Shown in pieces: positions 7,259 through 15,398 of a DNA stretch of 64,000 bases. The stretch's first letter is position 1; each line of letters opens with the position of its first letter. Under the pieces are notes generated by a model that did no database searches, was not told the origin of the DNA, and saw only the letters and a list, made by a program, of their open reading frames with translations. Both the position numbers and the translations under genes were made by a program. Source of the stretch: Micromonospora sp. NBC_01796 (GTDB lineage: Bacteria; Actinomycetota; Actinomycetes; Mycobacteriales; Micromonosporaceae); contig NZ_CP109078.1 in the NCBI RefSeq assembly GCF_035917455.1, forward strand, positions 4,634,001 through 4,698,000, in the 5' to 3' direction.

Positions 7259-7864
7259 CTATCGACCGACACGCAGGCCGAGGCGCCTAAGTTCCAGGGC
7301 GGCCAGCGCATCGACGGTGGATTCGTCGCCGCGCCGCCACGCCTCGGCCACGTCCGGATCGATCTTCGTGAGCTGGCGCAGCGGCTGGTTGGTCAGCGCC
7401 CGCAGCGCCAGCAGGTCCCGTCCGGCCGGTGCGTTGCGCAACGAGGTCGCCGCGTTGGCCCGGCGGATCCACCGCAGCCGCAGCGGCAACCAGCCGAGCA
7501 GCACCAGGGCGAGCGGGAAGACGAGGGCGAGCAGGGCCAGCGTGAGAGCCAGGTCGGCGACCTGTTCCTGCTGGTTGTGACCGGCTTCGGCGAGCGACCG
7601 GGCGGCGTCGGCCGCCCGGTCGAACGGGCCGGTCAGGTCGTCGCCGACCAGTGGCGTACGACCGATCTTGTCGCTCGTCTCGGCGAAGTTCCGGGCCAGG
7701 TCGGTGCCGGCGCCCTCCAGTTTCTGGCCCGGAACGGCGAGCTTCTGGATCAGGTCGTGGAGCCACATCGAGAACCGGATCGACAGGTACACCCAGGCGA
7801 TCACGAGGAGATCGGTGAAAACCTGCCGGGCGGCTTTGGGAAAACGGTCAGCGTAAATCTTCAC
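7259..7864 (-). CDS. Two-TM membrane protein of unknown function
   Basis: This 201-residue protein starts with GTG ('VKIYADRFPKAARQVFTDLLVIAWVYLSIRF'). I preferred this start because the first membrane segment (about residues 15-35) follows a short basic N-terminus, while the longer ORF upstream is Pro/Ser/Arg-rich shadow sequence. A central soluble stretch (about residues 40-110) with 'AGTDLARNFAETSDKIGRTPLVGDDLTGPFDRAADAARSLAEAG' looks helical and probably extracytoplasmic. A second membrane segment lies at about residues 115-140, followed by an arginine-rich cytoplasmic tail. I do not recognise a family. It sits between an eight-helix membrane protein gene upstream and the 53-residue membrane protein gene downstream on the same strand. 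Confidence 0.75.
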   Translation of the reverse strand: MKIYADRFPKAARQVFTDLLVIAWVYLSIRFSMWLHDLIQKLAVPGQKLEGAGTDLARNFAETSDKIGRTPLVGDDLTGPFDRAADAARSLAEAGHNQQEQVADLALTLALLALVFPLALVLLGWLPLRLRWIRRANAATSLRNAPAGRDLLALRALTNQPLRQLTKIDPDVAEAWRRGDESTVDALAALELRRLGLRVGR

Positions 7865-7922
7865 GCCGGCCAGGGTGCCACGTTCGGGCGGAGTGCACGA
7901 GGTCCCGACGGACGCACCTGCG

Positions 7923-8912
7923 CTACGCCCAGGGGGCGGTGGGGTACCAGGGGATGATTTCCCGCCGGTCGAGCAGCCGTACGTCCCAGTAGAGGAAGGT
8001 GAAGACCCCGGCCACCAGCAGCGCGACCGCGGTGACCACGGTGATCCGGCGCGGGTTGACGGCGATCCACCGTTGCAACCGCCCACCGACCACGTACGTG
8101 AGGATCAGGAACAGGACCGCCATCACCACGACGTTGCCCAGCGACTGGAGGGTGAAGGCGGCGGCGCCGTACAGGGGGTTGCCGCTCTCGGCGGCGTCCC
8201 GGAACATCTGCCGGAACAGCGGGAACGGGCGTCCGATCAGGAATGCGCCGATCAGCACCCCCATGAACACCATCGGTGCGTTCGGAAAGCGCCGGGCGAT
8301 CCGGGCGAACGGGTCGCGTACGACTCCGAGAGCCGCCAACCCGAGATAGGTCATCGCGAGTCCGACCAGCCCGAACACCACCATCGACTGGATGCTGCGC
8401 GGTGACAGTTCACCGACCGGATTCGGTGCGGTCGAGAACTGCGGCATGTCCGTGCCGACGAGTCCGACGACAACGCCGTACGGGATGGAGACGGCGAACA
8501 TGCCGATGGCCAGCCAGCCCAGTGGCTTCAACGTCTGGCCGAGCCGCTGCCACCGGCCCCCGGTACCGCCGAGCAGCGGTGCCACCGCCCCGAACGCGGC
8601 GATGTTGCAGGCGGTGAACGTTCCGGCCAGCCCGGACACGAAGGCGAACGCGATACCGGCGGCGATGCCGGCGATCGGGGTCTCCTTGGCGTCGTGGCCC
8701 AGCAGGGTGTTGGCGACGTTGTCGCCGATGGTCGAGTCGACGAACTCCGCGGACCAGACCACGGTCAGCAGGAAACCGCCGAGCACGCTGAGCAGGATGA
8801 TGAGTCCGCGTCGACGGGGGAAATACCCATTGACGAGGGTCGAGGTGGGGGCGGAGTCGGGAACTGCGGTGGAGGGGATGTGGACGAGATCCGGATCGCG
8901 GGTCTGACTCAT
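7923..8912 (-). CDS. Multi-pass membrane protein, possibly DsbD/CcdA-related
   Basis: The 329-residue protein has about 8 hydrophobic segments. 'IILLSVLGGFLLTVVWSAEFV' is the first. 'IAGIAAGIAFAFVSGLAGTFTACNIAAFGAVAPLL' follows and resembles the first repeat of DsbD/CcdA-type electron-transfer proteins (Gly-rich helix with a conserved Cys). The later segments include 'SMVVFGLVGLAMTYLGLAALGVV' and 'NAPMVFMGVLIGAFLIGRPFPLFRQMF'. The ATG is supported by the cytoplasmic Pro/Asp-rich leader preceding the first helix. Only one Cys is found in the relevant place, so a disulfide-relay function is uncertain. The gene is followed by the two small membrane-protein genes on the same strand. Confidence 0.6.
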   Translation of the reverse strand: MSQTRDPDLVHIPSTAVPDSAPTSTLVNGYFPRRRGLIILLSVLGGFLLTVVWSAEFVDSTIGDNVANTLLGHDAKETPIAGIAAGIAFAFVSGLAGTFTACNIAAFGAVAPLLGGTGGRWQRLGQTLKPLGWLAIGMFAVSIPYGVVVGLVGTDMPQFSTAPNPVGELSPRSIQSMVVFGLVGLAMTYLGLAALGVVRDPFARIARRFPNAPMVFMGVLIGAFLIGRPFPLFRQMFRDAAESGNPLYGAAAFTLQSLGNVVVMAVLFLILTYVVGGRLQRWIAVNPRRITVVTAVALLVAGVFTFLYWDVRLLDRREIIPWYPTAPWA

Positions 8913-9031
8913 GGCGGTCCTCCCGATTCGCAGCCGTGCCCGGGCGACGGCAAACATGCCGACCGAGTATCGAATCGGGATCGTCGCAGCGGCTACTCCG
9001 AGAGTGCTCAGATTCGTAACCGTGAATGGGT

Positions 9032-9442
9032 TCAGGCGGCGCAGTCCGGGCAGGTGCCGAAGATCTCCAGGGTGTGGCTGACGTCGGCGTACCCGTGTCT
9101 GGCGGCGACCCGGTCCGCCCAGTTCTCCACCGCCGGCCCCTCGATCTCGACCGTACGGCCACAGCCCCGGCAGACCAGGTGGTGGTGGTGCCCGTCGCTG
9201 CACCGCCGGTAGAGGTGCTCGCCGCCGGCCGGGCGCATCACGTCGATCTCACCGGCGTCGGCGAGCCCCTGCAACGTCCGGTAGACGGTGGTCAGACCGA
9301 CCCGTTCGCCCCGGTCGCGCAGCATCCCGTGCAGGTCCTGGGCGCTGTGGAAGCCCGCCACCTCGGCCAGCAGGGCGCTCACCGCGCTGCGCTGCCGGGT
9401 GTTGCGTACGGCTGTGCCGGTCTCCGCCTCCGCGTCCACCAT
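9032..9442 (-). CDS. zur: Zinc uptake regulator Zur (Fur family)
   Basis: This 136-residue Fur-family repressor has a winged HTH ('GLTTVYRTLQGLADAGEIDVMRP') followed by the metal-binding hinge and dimerisation domain. The domain shows 'HHHHLVCRGCG' (regulatory His cluster plus the first CxxC) and 'GTCPDCAA' (second CxxC, structural zinc). With Zn bound it should repress zinc-uptake genes. Assignment to Zur rather than Fur rests on context: it is the last gene of a run comprising a metal-binding lipoprotein, ABC ATPase, permease and an SmtB-like sensor. A Zur-box-like palindrome stands ahead of the first gene. Mycobacteria have the same smtB-zur order, which strengthens the call. Confidence 0.92.
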   Translation of the reverse strand: MVDAEAETGTAVRNTRQRSAVSALLAEVAGFHSAQDLHGMLRDRGERVGLTTVYRTLQGLADAGEIDVMRPAGGEHLYRRCSDGHHHHLVCRGCGRTVEIEGPAVENWADRVAARHGYADVSHTLEIFGTCPDCAA

Positions 9443-9470
9443 GATCCCCTCCAGCTCGCCGGCAGGTCGC

Positions 9471-9791
9471 TCAGCTCGCGGTCAGGCGGGCCGGTGCCGC
9501 CTCGCCCGCGTGGCTGACCGCGTCCGCGACGATGTGCGCGATGTGCTCGTCGACCAGGGCGTACGCGATCTCCCGGCCACGGCGTGAGCCGCGCACCACA
9601 CCCGCCCCGCGCAGCACCCGCAGGTGCTGGGAGACCAGTGGCTGGGCCGCGCCGAGCTTCTCCACCAGCTCGTGCACGCAGCGCTCCCCGTCGGCCAGCT
9701 CCGTGACGATCGCGACCCGGATCGGGGCGGACAACGCGCGCAGCAGTTCACCCGCGCTCTCGTACACTTCGTATCCGCTTCCGCTCGTCAC
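9471..9791 (-). CDS. smtB: ArsR/SmtB-family zinc-sensing repressor
   Basis: The 106-residue winged-HTH repressor has recognition region 'AAQPLVSQHLRVLRGAGVV'. At its C-terminal helix it shows D-x-H-x10-H-x2-E ('DEHIAHIVADAVSHAGE'), the exact alpha5 metal-site pattern of SmtB/CzrA/NmtR-type sensors. That pattern makes zinc (or another divalent metal) the likely effector and distinguishes it from arsenic sensors with a CVC motif. The GTG start is chosen because the conserved domain begins about 9 residues later. It lies between znuB (16 bases upstream) and zur (28 bases downstream), all one strand. The pair is therefore probably co-transcribed and senses opposite ends of the zinc range. Confidence 0.9.
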   Translation of the reverse strand: MTSGSGYEVYESAGELLRALSAPIRVAIVTELADGERCVHELVEKLGAAQPLVSQHLRVLRGAGVVRGSRRGREIAYALVDEHIAHIVADAVSHAGEAAPARLTAS

Positions 9792-9807
9792 CCCGTAACG
9801 GTAACCA

Positions 9808-10713
9808 CTATCGTCCCGGTCCGACCAACGGGGCCGCGTGCTCCAGCACCGATTCGGGCGTCTCGACCGGCGGAATGCCCGCCGCGACCGGCACCACCCG
9901 CCGACGGACCGCCCGCCAGCCGGCACCACCGGCGGCGATGAGCAGGAAACCGGCGATCGAGACCACCACGATCGTCGCCCCCGGTGCGGTGTCGGCGGTC
10001 CCGGCCAGCCACACCCCGACCGCGGCGGCGACCAGGCCGAGCGTCATCGCCGCCGTCATGGTGCTCCGGAAGCCCCTGGTGAACTGCTGGGCGGTGGCGA
10101 CCGGGATCACCATCAGGGCGCTGATCAGCAGCAGCCCGACGGTCCGCATGGCGATCGTCACGGTCACCGCCGTGGTCGCGGCGAGCAGGAGGTTCAGGGC
10201 GCGTACCGGGACCCCGGACACCCGGGCGTACTCCTCGTCGTGTGAGATCGCGAACAGCACCGGGCGCAGGCCGATCATGGTGACCAGGACCACGGCCGCG
10301 ACCACCACGATCACCACCAGATCGCGGGGCGCCGTCGTGGTCAGCGCGCCGAACAGGTACGACATCAGGTTCGCGTTGCTCCGGTTGTCGGAGAGACCGA
10401 CCAGCATCACCCCACCGGCGATCCCGCCGTAGAACAGCAGCGCGAGCGCCAGGTCCCCGGAGGTCCGGCCCCGTTCCCGTACCAGCTCGATGGCGACCGC
10501 CCCGACCGCCGAGACGATCACGGCGGTGAGCACCGGGGAGGTGTTCAGGAGCAGGCCCACCCCGACCCCGGTGAGGGCGACGTGCCCGACCCCGTCACCG
10601 ATCAGCGACATCCGGCGCTGCACCAGGTAGATCCCGAGCGCCGGGGCGGCCAGCCCGATGACCAGTGCCCCGGCCAGCGCGCGGAGCATGAATTCGTACT
10701 GGAAGAGGCTCAT
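9808..10713 (-). CDS. znuB: Zinc/manganese ABC transporter permease
   Basis: The 301-residue protein is an ABC-3 family permease with 8 or so membrane helices. Family features include 'MLRALAGALVIGLAAPALGIYLVQRRMSLIGDGVGHVALTGVGVGLLL' (residues 9-57) and 'SHDEEYARVSGVPVRALNLLLAATTAVTVTIAMRTVGLLLISALMVIPVATAQQ' around residue 190. The start codon overlaps the stop of the ATPase gene as ATGA. The membrane domain forms the zinc channel with ZnuC and receives metal from ZnuA. The C-terminal 30 residues are a cytoplasmic Pro/Glu-rich tail. Metal specificity cannot be read from the permease; it is inferred from the Zur box and zur/smtB genes. Confidence 0.9.
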   Translation of the reverse strand: MSLFQYEFMLRALAGALVIGLAAPALGIYLVQRRMSLIGDGVGHVALTGVGVGLLLNTSPVLTAVIVSAVGAVAIELVRERGRTSGDLALALLFYGGIAGGVMLVGLSDNRSNANLMSYLFGALTTTAPRDLVVIVVVAAVVLVTMIGLRPVLFAISHDEEYARVSGVPVRALNLLLAATTAVTVTIAMRTVGLLLISALMVIPVATAQQFTRGFRSTMTAAMTLGLVAAAVGVWLAGTADTAPGATIVVVSIAGFLLIAAGGAGWRAVRRRVVPVAAGIPPVETPESVLEHAAPLVGPGR

Positions 10714-11510
10714 TTGATGCACAACCCCGGTAGTTCCTCCGGACCGTGCGGGTGGACGTGGTCGTGCCCGGCACCGGCGTGATGACCCGCCGGCTCCGGC
10801 ACCGCGCCGTTGTGCACGATCTCTCCCTGTCCGACGACCACCGCCCGGCTGATCAGCGGTGCGAGGGGGCCGAGTTCGTGGGCGACGAGCAGCACCGTCC
10901 CACCGTCGTCGACGAAGTGGCGCAGTGCACCGGCGAACGCCTCCTGGCTGGTCGCGTCGACACCCGCGGTCGGCTCGTCCAGGATCAGCAGCTCCGGCTG
11001 CCCGGCCAGGGCGCGGGCGATCAGGGTCCGCTGCTGCTGGCCGCCGGAGAGGGTGGCGACCGGGTCGTCGGCCCGGTCGGCGAGGCCGACCGCGCGCAGG
11101 GCGCTGGCCACCGCCGTACGGTCGGCCGCGCCGGGCGGGCGCAGGAAGCCGCGCCGGGCCAGCCGGCCGGACCCGACCACCTCGGCCACCGTCGCCGGTA
11201 CGCCGCCACCCGCCCCGAGCCGCTGCGGTACGTAACCGAGTCGGGCCCACTGCCGGAACCGCCGCAACGGGGTGCCGAACAGCTCGACCGACCCCCGGCT
11301 CAGCGGGACCAGCCCGAGTACGGCCCGGATCAGGGTCGACTTGCCGGACCCGTTGGCGCCGAGTACGGCGACCACCTCACCGGCGGTCACCTCCAGCGAG
11401 ACGCCGCGCAGGATGGGGCGTTCGTCGTACGCGACGATGGCCCGGTCGACGGTGATCACCGTCCGGGACTGCCCGCGCTGTTCCCCGTCCACCCGTTGAT
11501 GCTCGCTCAT
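10710..11510 (-). CDS. znuC: Zinc ABC transporter ATPase
   Basis: This 266-residue ABC ATPase has Walker A 'GANGSGKST' (about residue 51), Q-loop region 'LGYVPQRLG', signature 'LSGGQQQR', Walker B 'LLILDEPTAGVD' and a switch histidine in 'VLLVAHELG'. The C-terminal tail is His-rich ('HHAGAGHDHVHPHG'), a common trait of zinc-handling transporters that may buffer metal near the channel. Both ends overlap their neighbours by four bases (ATGA) with znuA upstream and znuB downstream, so the three are translationally coupled. Confidence 0.92.
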   Translation of the reverse strand: MSEHQRVDGEQRGQSRTVITVDRAIVAYDERPILRGVSLEVTAGEVVAVLGANGSGKSTLIRAVLGLVPLSRGSVELFGTPLRRFRQWARLGYVPQRLGAGGGVPATVAEVVGSGRLARRGFLRPPGAADRTAVASALRAVGLADRADDPVATLSGGQQQRTLIARALAGQPELLILDEPTAGVDATSQEAFAGALRHFVDDGGTVLLVAHELGPLAPLISRAVVVGQGEIVHNGAVPEPAGHHAGAGHDHVHPHGPEELPGLCIK

Positions 11511-12454
11511 GGGCAGTTCAGGGCGGTCTTGAGGGCGCCGAGGTTGGTACGCATCACCGAAAGGTAGTCCGCGTTCCCGCCCGCCGGCAGTCCCTCGATT
11601 GGATCAAGGACGGCGGTCTTCGCCCCGACCTCCCGGGCGATGGTCTCGGCGACCTTCGGGCTGACCAGGGTCTCGAAGAAGATCGTGGTGGCGCCGTGCT
11701 CCCTGGCCTCGTCGGCGACCTCGGCCAGCCGCTTCGGCGACGGCTCGTCCTCCGGGGTGACCCCGGAGATGCCGACCTGTTCGAGCTGGTAGCGGGCGGC
11801 GAGGTAGCCGAAGGCGGTGTGCGCGGTCACGAGTTCCCGGCGCTGGCAGGTGCGCAGCCCCCGGGTGTACTCCTGGTCCAGCGCGGTCAGCTCCGTACGC
11901 AGCGCCTGTGCCCGCGCGGTGTAGTCGGCGGCCCGGTCCGGGTCGGTTCTGGCGAGGCGTTCGGCGAGCCGGTCGGCGATGGTGGCGAGCCGGGTCGGGT
12001 CGAGCCAGACGTGCGGGTCCTTGACCTCGGACCGCCCGCCGGCACCGCCGCCCTCGTCGTGCTCGTGGCCACCCTCGGCGGCGTCGCGCAGCGGCTCCAC
12101 CCCGGCGACGTCGAAGGCACGGTCGCCCCCGACCTGGTCCACCGCGTCGTCGACGGCCGGCTGGAAGCCCTTCAGGAAGACGATCACGTCCGCCTCGCTG
12201 ACCTGGCCGACCTGGCCCGGGTTCAGCTCCAGGTCGTGCGGTTCGGCACCCGGCTTGGCCAGGTTGGTGACCCGTACGGCGTCCCCGCCGACCCGCTCGG
12301 CGACGTACTGGAGGGGGTAGAACGCGGCGACGACCTCGACCCGGCCCCCGGCATCGCCCCCGACGGCGTCCTGCCCGCAGGCGGCGAGGCCGCCCAGCAG
12401 GAGCAGGGCGCCGGCCGCGGCGGCCAGGGTACGCGGAGCCGAGCGGATCACCAT
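11507..12454 (-). CDS. znuA: Zinc-binding lipoprotein, ABC substrate-binding
   Basis: The 315-residue protein is an SBP_bac_9 (cluster A-I, metal) binding protein. It begins with a lipoprotein signal ('LLLLGGLAACGQD'; lipobox Cys about residue 27). It carries a His/Asp/Glu-rich loop ('EGGHEHDEGGG') before 'KDPHVWLDP', and 'TAHTAFGYLAARYQLEQVGISG', the family's metal-ligand segment. The acidic-His loop is typical of zinc rather than manganese binders. I chose the ATG at 12454 because the signal peptide starts there; an in-frame TTG nine codons upstream overlaps the Zur box and is less likely. It is the first gene of the zinc operon. Confidence 0.92.
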   Translation of the reverse strand: MVIRSAPRTLAAAAGALLLLGGLAACGQDAVGGDAGGRVEVVAAFYPLQYVAERVGGDAVRVTNLAKPGAEPHDLELNPGQVGQVSEADVIVFLKGFQPAVDDAVDQVGGDRAFDVAGVEPLRDAAEGGHEHDEGGGAGGRSEVKDPHVWLDPTRLATIADRLAERLARTDPDRAADYTARAQALRTELTALDQEYTRGLRTCQRRELVTAHTAFGYLAARYQLEQVGISGVTPEDEPSPKRLAEVADEAREHGATTIFFETLVSPKVAETIAREVGAKTAVLDPIEGLPAGGNADYLSVMRTNLGALKTALNCP

Positions 12455-12475
12455 GTCACCCACTGTCCGCGCAGG

Positions 12476-12490
12476 CGACAATGATTGTCA
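12476..12490. promoter_or_regulatory. Zur-box-like palindrome upstream of znuA
   Basis: CGACAATGATTGTCA contains the perfect palindrome GACAAT-G-ATTGTC (12477-12489). It resembles the actinobacterial Zur consensus TGaaAATGATTttCA and lies 22 bases ahead of the znuA start codon. Zur with zinc bound would block transcription of the operon from here. Confidence 0.72.
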
Positions 12491-12520
12491 AAAACGCATG
12501 AGTGCATGTAAGGAAGGCAA

Positions 12521-12778
12521 CTACAGGATCTTCACCAGGGCGATCGCCACCAGCAGGGTCAACATCACCAGGCGGATGGTCCGGGTGACCGGCGCCTGCA
12601 CCGGCCAGGTGACCCGCATCAGGGCGGCCAGGCCGGCGGCGAGCGCCAGCAGCACCGCCCCGCCGACGATCCCCGGTGCGAAGAGTCCCACCAGCGCCAC
12701 GGCGACCGTGGCGAGGAACACGGCGGTCGGGTTCGCCCGGGCGAGACGGGCCAGCAAGACGCTCTGCGTACGCTGCAT
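12521..12778 (-). CDS. Small membrane protein (DUF6703-like)
   Basis: This 85-residue protein starts MQRTQSVLLARLARANP, with a basic amphipathic N-terminus. It has three hydrophobic segments ('TAVFLATVAVALVGLFAPGIVGGAVLLALAAGLAALM', probably two helices, and 'TIRLVMLTLLVAIALVKIL'). Length, layout and the 'RxNPxxxF' start resemble the DUF6703 family of actinobacterial membrane proteins as I remember it. The internal ATG is preferred over the longer ORF because the extra sequence overlaps the promoter of the divergent monooxygenase gene. Function unknown. Confidence 0.65.
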   Translation of the reverse strand: MQRTQSVLLARLARANPTAVFLATVAVALVGLFAPGIVGGAVLLALAAGLAALMRVTWPVQAPVTRTIRLVMLTLLVAIALVKIL

Positions 12779-12806
12779 GGCTACAGACTCTACGAGGAGG
12801 CACCGG

Positions 12807-13148
12807 GTGCTGGTGACGAACCGGTTCGTGGTCGACGAGGACAACGCCGAGTCCTTCACGGAACGGGCCCATGCCGCGCTGGCGGCGCTGGCCGCCCGAC
12901 CCGGCTACCAGCGCGGGCAGCTCGTCCGCGCCCTGGAGGACCCCCGGCAGTGGTCGCTGGTCACCGAGTGGGAGTCGGTGGGCACCTACCGGCGGGCGCT
13001 CGGCGCGTTCGACGTCAAGATCTACGCCACCCCGCTGCTCGCCGAGTCGCTGGACGAGCCGTCGGCGTTCGAGGCCCTCGCCACCGCCGAACCGGGCGGC
13101 CAGGTCGAGGTCGCCGTCAGTGACCGGGCCACCGACCCGAGCCGGTGA
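12807..13148 (+). CDS. Antibiotic biosynthesis monooxygenase-like (ABM) protein
   Basis: The 113-residue protein has a dimeric alpha-beta barrel (ABM/EthD-like) pattern: 'LVTNRFVVDEDNAESFTERAHAALAALAARPGYQRGQLVRALEDPRQWSLVTEWESVGTYRRALGAFDVK'. That matches the usual order of strand, helix, 'GY', strand and 'W' of the fold. The GTG start is backed by GAGGAGG 6 bases upstream. Such proteins include heme-degrading or quinone-forming monooxygenases, and many of unknown role. No partner gene suggests which. It is divergent from the small membrane protein gene. Confidence 0.82.
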   Translation: MLVTNRFVVDEDNAESFTERAHAALAALAARPGYQRGQLVRALEDPRQWSLVTEWESVGTYRRALGAFDVKIYATPLLAESLDEPSAFEALATAEPGGQVEVAVSDRATDPSR

Positions 13149-13236
13149 GGTCGGGGTCGGGGTCGATGGGTTCACGGTCGGCACCGATGCGGTTGCGGTC
13201 GGAGCCGACGATGCCGAGGGCACTACCCTTGCGTCC

Positions 13237-13806
13237 ATGACCTTTCCGGGGCCGGGCGGCCCGCCGATGCCGTACCCGGTGACACCCGGACCGGAGGGTG
13301 CGCCCGCCGTGTACCCGGCGCCGTACGGCGTGCCCGCACCGCCGCCGGGGCCGGGCGTGACGCCCCCGTTCGCCGCCCCGCCGACCGAGGGTCGGACCAT
13401 GCGGATGTGGATCGGGCTCGGGGTCGCCGGCCTCGCCGTCCTGCTCTGCTGCGGTGGCGGGGTGGCGGCCGTGGTCGGCCTGACCGTCGCCGGCACCGAG
13501 GCGATCAACGAGCAGGCCCGCGCGGTCGCCGGTGACTACTTCGAGGCGGTCAGCAACGAGGAGTACGACAAGGCGTACGACTTCCTCTGTGACGCCGCCC
13601 AGCGCCGGGAGTCGCCCCGGGAGTTCGAGGAGCGGGTCTCCGAGGAGCCGGAGATCGACTCGTTCCTGATCGGCGAGGTGACGGTGGTCAGCGACCTGAT
13701 CGTCCCGGTCGGGGTGACGTACGCCGGTGGTGGACGCGACGACCTGCAGGTGCGGTTGGCGCAGGACGGCCGGACCGGTGCGCTGGAGATCTGCGGCATC
13801 ACCTGA
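13237..13806 (+). CDS. Pro-rich single-TM protein with DUF4878-like extracytoplasmic domain
   Basis: The 189-residue protein has a Pro/Gly-rich cytoplasmic N-terminus (residues 1-50), one membrane helix ('[30 protein letters not shown]', about 57-86) and a 100-residue extracytoplasmic domain. '[39 protein letters not shown]' matches the DUF4878/NTF2-like pattern of lumazine-binding-like domains ('F...L...D...AY..L...'). Function unknown; such proteins are common actinobacterial surface proteins. The last codons lie in an 18-base tandem duplication that includes the stop codon. Confidence 0.72.
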   Translation: MTFPGPGGPPMPYPVTPGPEGAPAVYPAPYGVPAPPPGPGVTPPFAAPPTEGRTMRMWIGLGVAGLAVLLCCGGGVAAVVGLTVAGTEAINEQARAVAGDYFEAVSNEEYDKAYDFLCDAAQRRESPREFEERVSEEPEIDSFLIGEVTVVSDLIVPVGVTYAGGGRDDLQVRLAQDGRTGALEICGIT

Positions 13807-13828
13807 CGGGGCGGCATCACCTGACGGG
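13793..13828 (+). repeat. 18-base perfect tandem duplication over a stop codon
   Basis: GCGGCATCACCTGACGGG occurs twice with no gap. The first copy holds the end of the preceding gene and its TGA. The duplicated second copy lies just past it in the untranslated region. Confidence 0.9.
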
Positions 13829-13872
13829 CGGCCGGCACCGGCCAGTGGGGGAGTCGGCGGTGGTGCCGGCCG
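13829..13872 (+). terminator. GC-rich hairpin between the DUF4878-like gene and glyS
   Basis: CGGCCGGCACC (13829-13839) pairs exactly with GGTGCCGGCCG (13862-13872) around a 22-base loop, shortly after the stop codon. It is a plausible terminator; no U-run follows. Confidence 0.5.
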
Positions 13873-13985
13873 GCGGAGTAACCTGCTGGGCTTGGACCTC
13901 CGGCGACGTCTGCCGGGTTCCGCCCTGCCCGTCCCGTCCCCGAACACGTCCCCGCCGACCGCCAGTCGGCGTAGGAGGAGAACCA

Positions 13986-15365
13986 ATGCCGGCCGACCGT
14001 ATCGATGCCGTGGTCAGTCTCGCCAAGCGTCGAGGCTTCGTCTTCCCCTCCAGCGAGATCTACGGAGGCACCCGGTCGGCCTGGGACTACGGCCCGCTCG
14101 GCGTCGAGCTGAAGGAGAACGTCCGCCGCCAGTGGTGGCGCAACATGGTGCAGCAGCGTGACGACGTGGTCGGTCTCGACTCGGCCGTCATCCTCGCCCG
14201 GGACGTCTGGGCCGCCTCCGGGCACCTGGAGGCGTTCGTCGACCCGCTGACCGAGTGCCAGTCCTGCCACAAGCGGTACCGGGCGGACCACCTGGAGGAG
14301 GCGTTCGAGGCCCGCAACGGCCGTCCGCCGGCCTCGCTGGCCGAGCTGAACTGCGCGAACTGCGGCAACAAGGGCACCTTCACCGAGCCCCGGATGTTCA
14401 ACGGGCTGATGAAGACCTACCTCGGCCCGGTGGAGAGCGACGAGGGCCTGCACTACCTGCGGCCGGAGACGGCGCAGGGGATCTTCGTCAACTTCGCCAA
14501 CGTGATGACCTCGGCGCGCAAGAAGCCGCCGTTCGGGATCGCCCAGGTCGGCAAGTCGTTCCGCAACGAGATCACGCCGGGCAACTTCATCTTCCGTACG
14601 CGTGAGTTCGAGCAGATGGAGATGGAGTTCTTCGTCGAGCCGGGCTCGGACGAGCAGTGGCACGAATACTGGCTGCGCGAGCGCTGGAACTGGTACCTCG
14701 ACCTCGGGCTCAGCGAGTCGAACCTGCGGATGTTCGAGCACCCGCAGGAGAAGCTCTCGCACTACTCGAAGCGCACGGTGGACATCGAGTACAAGTTCAT
14801 GTTCGGCGGGACCGAGTTTTCCGAGTTGGAGGGCATCGCCAACCGGACCGACTTCGACCTGACCACGCACAGCAAGCACTCCGGGGTCGACCTCTCCTAC
14901 TTCGACCAGGAGAAGGGCGAGCGCTGGATGCCGTACGTGATCGAGCCGGCCGCCGGCCTGACCCGCGCGGTGCTGGCGTTCCTGCTCGAGGCGTACGACG
15001 AGGACGAGGCGCCGAACACCAAGGGCGGGGTGGACAAGCGGACCGTGCTGCGGTTCGACCCCCGGCTGTCTCCGGTGAAGGTCGCCGTCCTGCCGCTGTC
15101 GCGCAACCCGGAGCTGTCCCCGAAGGCCCGCGACCTCAGTACGGCGCTGCGCAAGCGCTGGGTGGTCGAGTTCGACGACTCGCAGGCGATCGGTCGGCGT
15201 TACCGCCGCCAGGACGAGATCGGGACCCCGTTCTGCGTCACGGTCGACTTCGACACCCTGAACGACAACGCGGTCACCGTACGGAACCGGGACACCATGC
15301 TCCAGGAGCGGGTCTCCCTCGACCAGGTGGAGAACTACCTGATCGAGCGCCTCCCCGGCTGCTGA
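13986..15365 (+). CDS. glyS: Glycyl-tRNA synthetase (single-chain, alpha2 type)
   Basis: The 459-residue class II synthetase charges tRNA-Gly with glycine. Recognisable are the start '[17 protein letters not shown]', the zinc-type pairs 'CQSCHKRY' and 'CANCGNKG', and '[13 protein letters not shown]'. Motif 2 is '[34 protein letters not shown]', and motif 3 is '[15 protein letters not shown]'. An anticodon-binding domain lies in the last 100 residues ('[22 protein letters not shown]'). Length is normal for the alpha2 type. AGGAGG sits 7 bases before the ATG. The gene stands alone and is essential in most bacteria. Confidence 0.97.
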   Translation: MPADRIDAVVSLAKRRGFVFPSSEIYGGTRSAWDYGPLGVELKENVRRQWWRNMVQQRDDVVGLDSAVILARDVWAASGHLEAFVDPLTECQSCHKRYRADHLEEAFEARNGRPPASLAELNCANCGNKGTFTEPRMFNGLMKTYLGPVESDEGLHYLRPETAQGIFVNFANVMTSARKKPPFGIAQVGKSFRNEITPGNFIFRTREFEQMEMEFFVEPGSDEQWHEYWLRERWNWYLDLGLSESNLRMFEHPQEKLSHYSKRTVDIEYKFMFGGTEFSELEGIANRTDFDLTTHSKHSGVDLSYFDQEKGERWMPYVIEPAAGLTRAVLAFLLEAYDEDEAPNTKGGVDKRTVLRFDPRLSPVKVAVLPLSRNPELSPKARDLSTALRKRWVVEFDDSQAIGRRYRRQDEIGTPFCVTVDFDTLNDNAVTVRNRDTMLQERVSLDQVENYLIERLPGC

Positions 15366-15398
15366 GCGACCGGTCGGCCCGGTTCGTTTGCGGGTCGG

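Noticed and set aside
9808-11250. One 480-codon minus-strand frame as a single fused zinc protein
   Set aside because: The first 179 codons are out of frame with the ABC ATPase and read as an Arg/Pro-rich shadow; the permease proper starts at an ATGA overlap at 10713.
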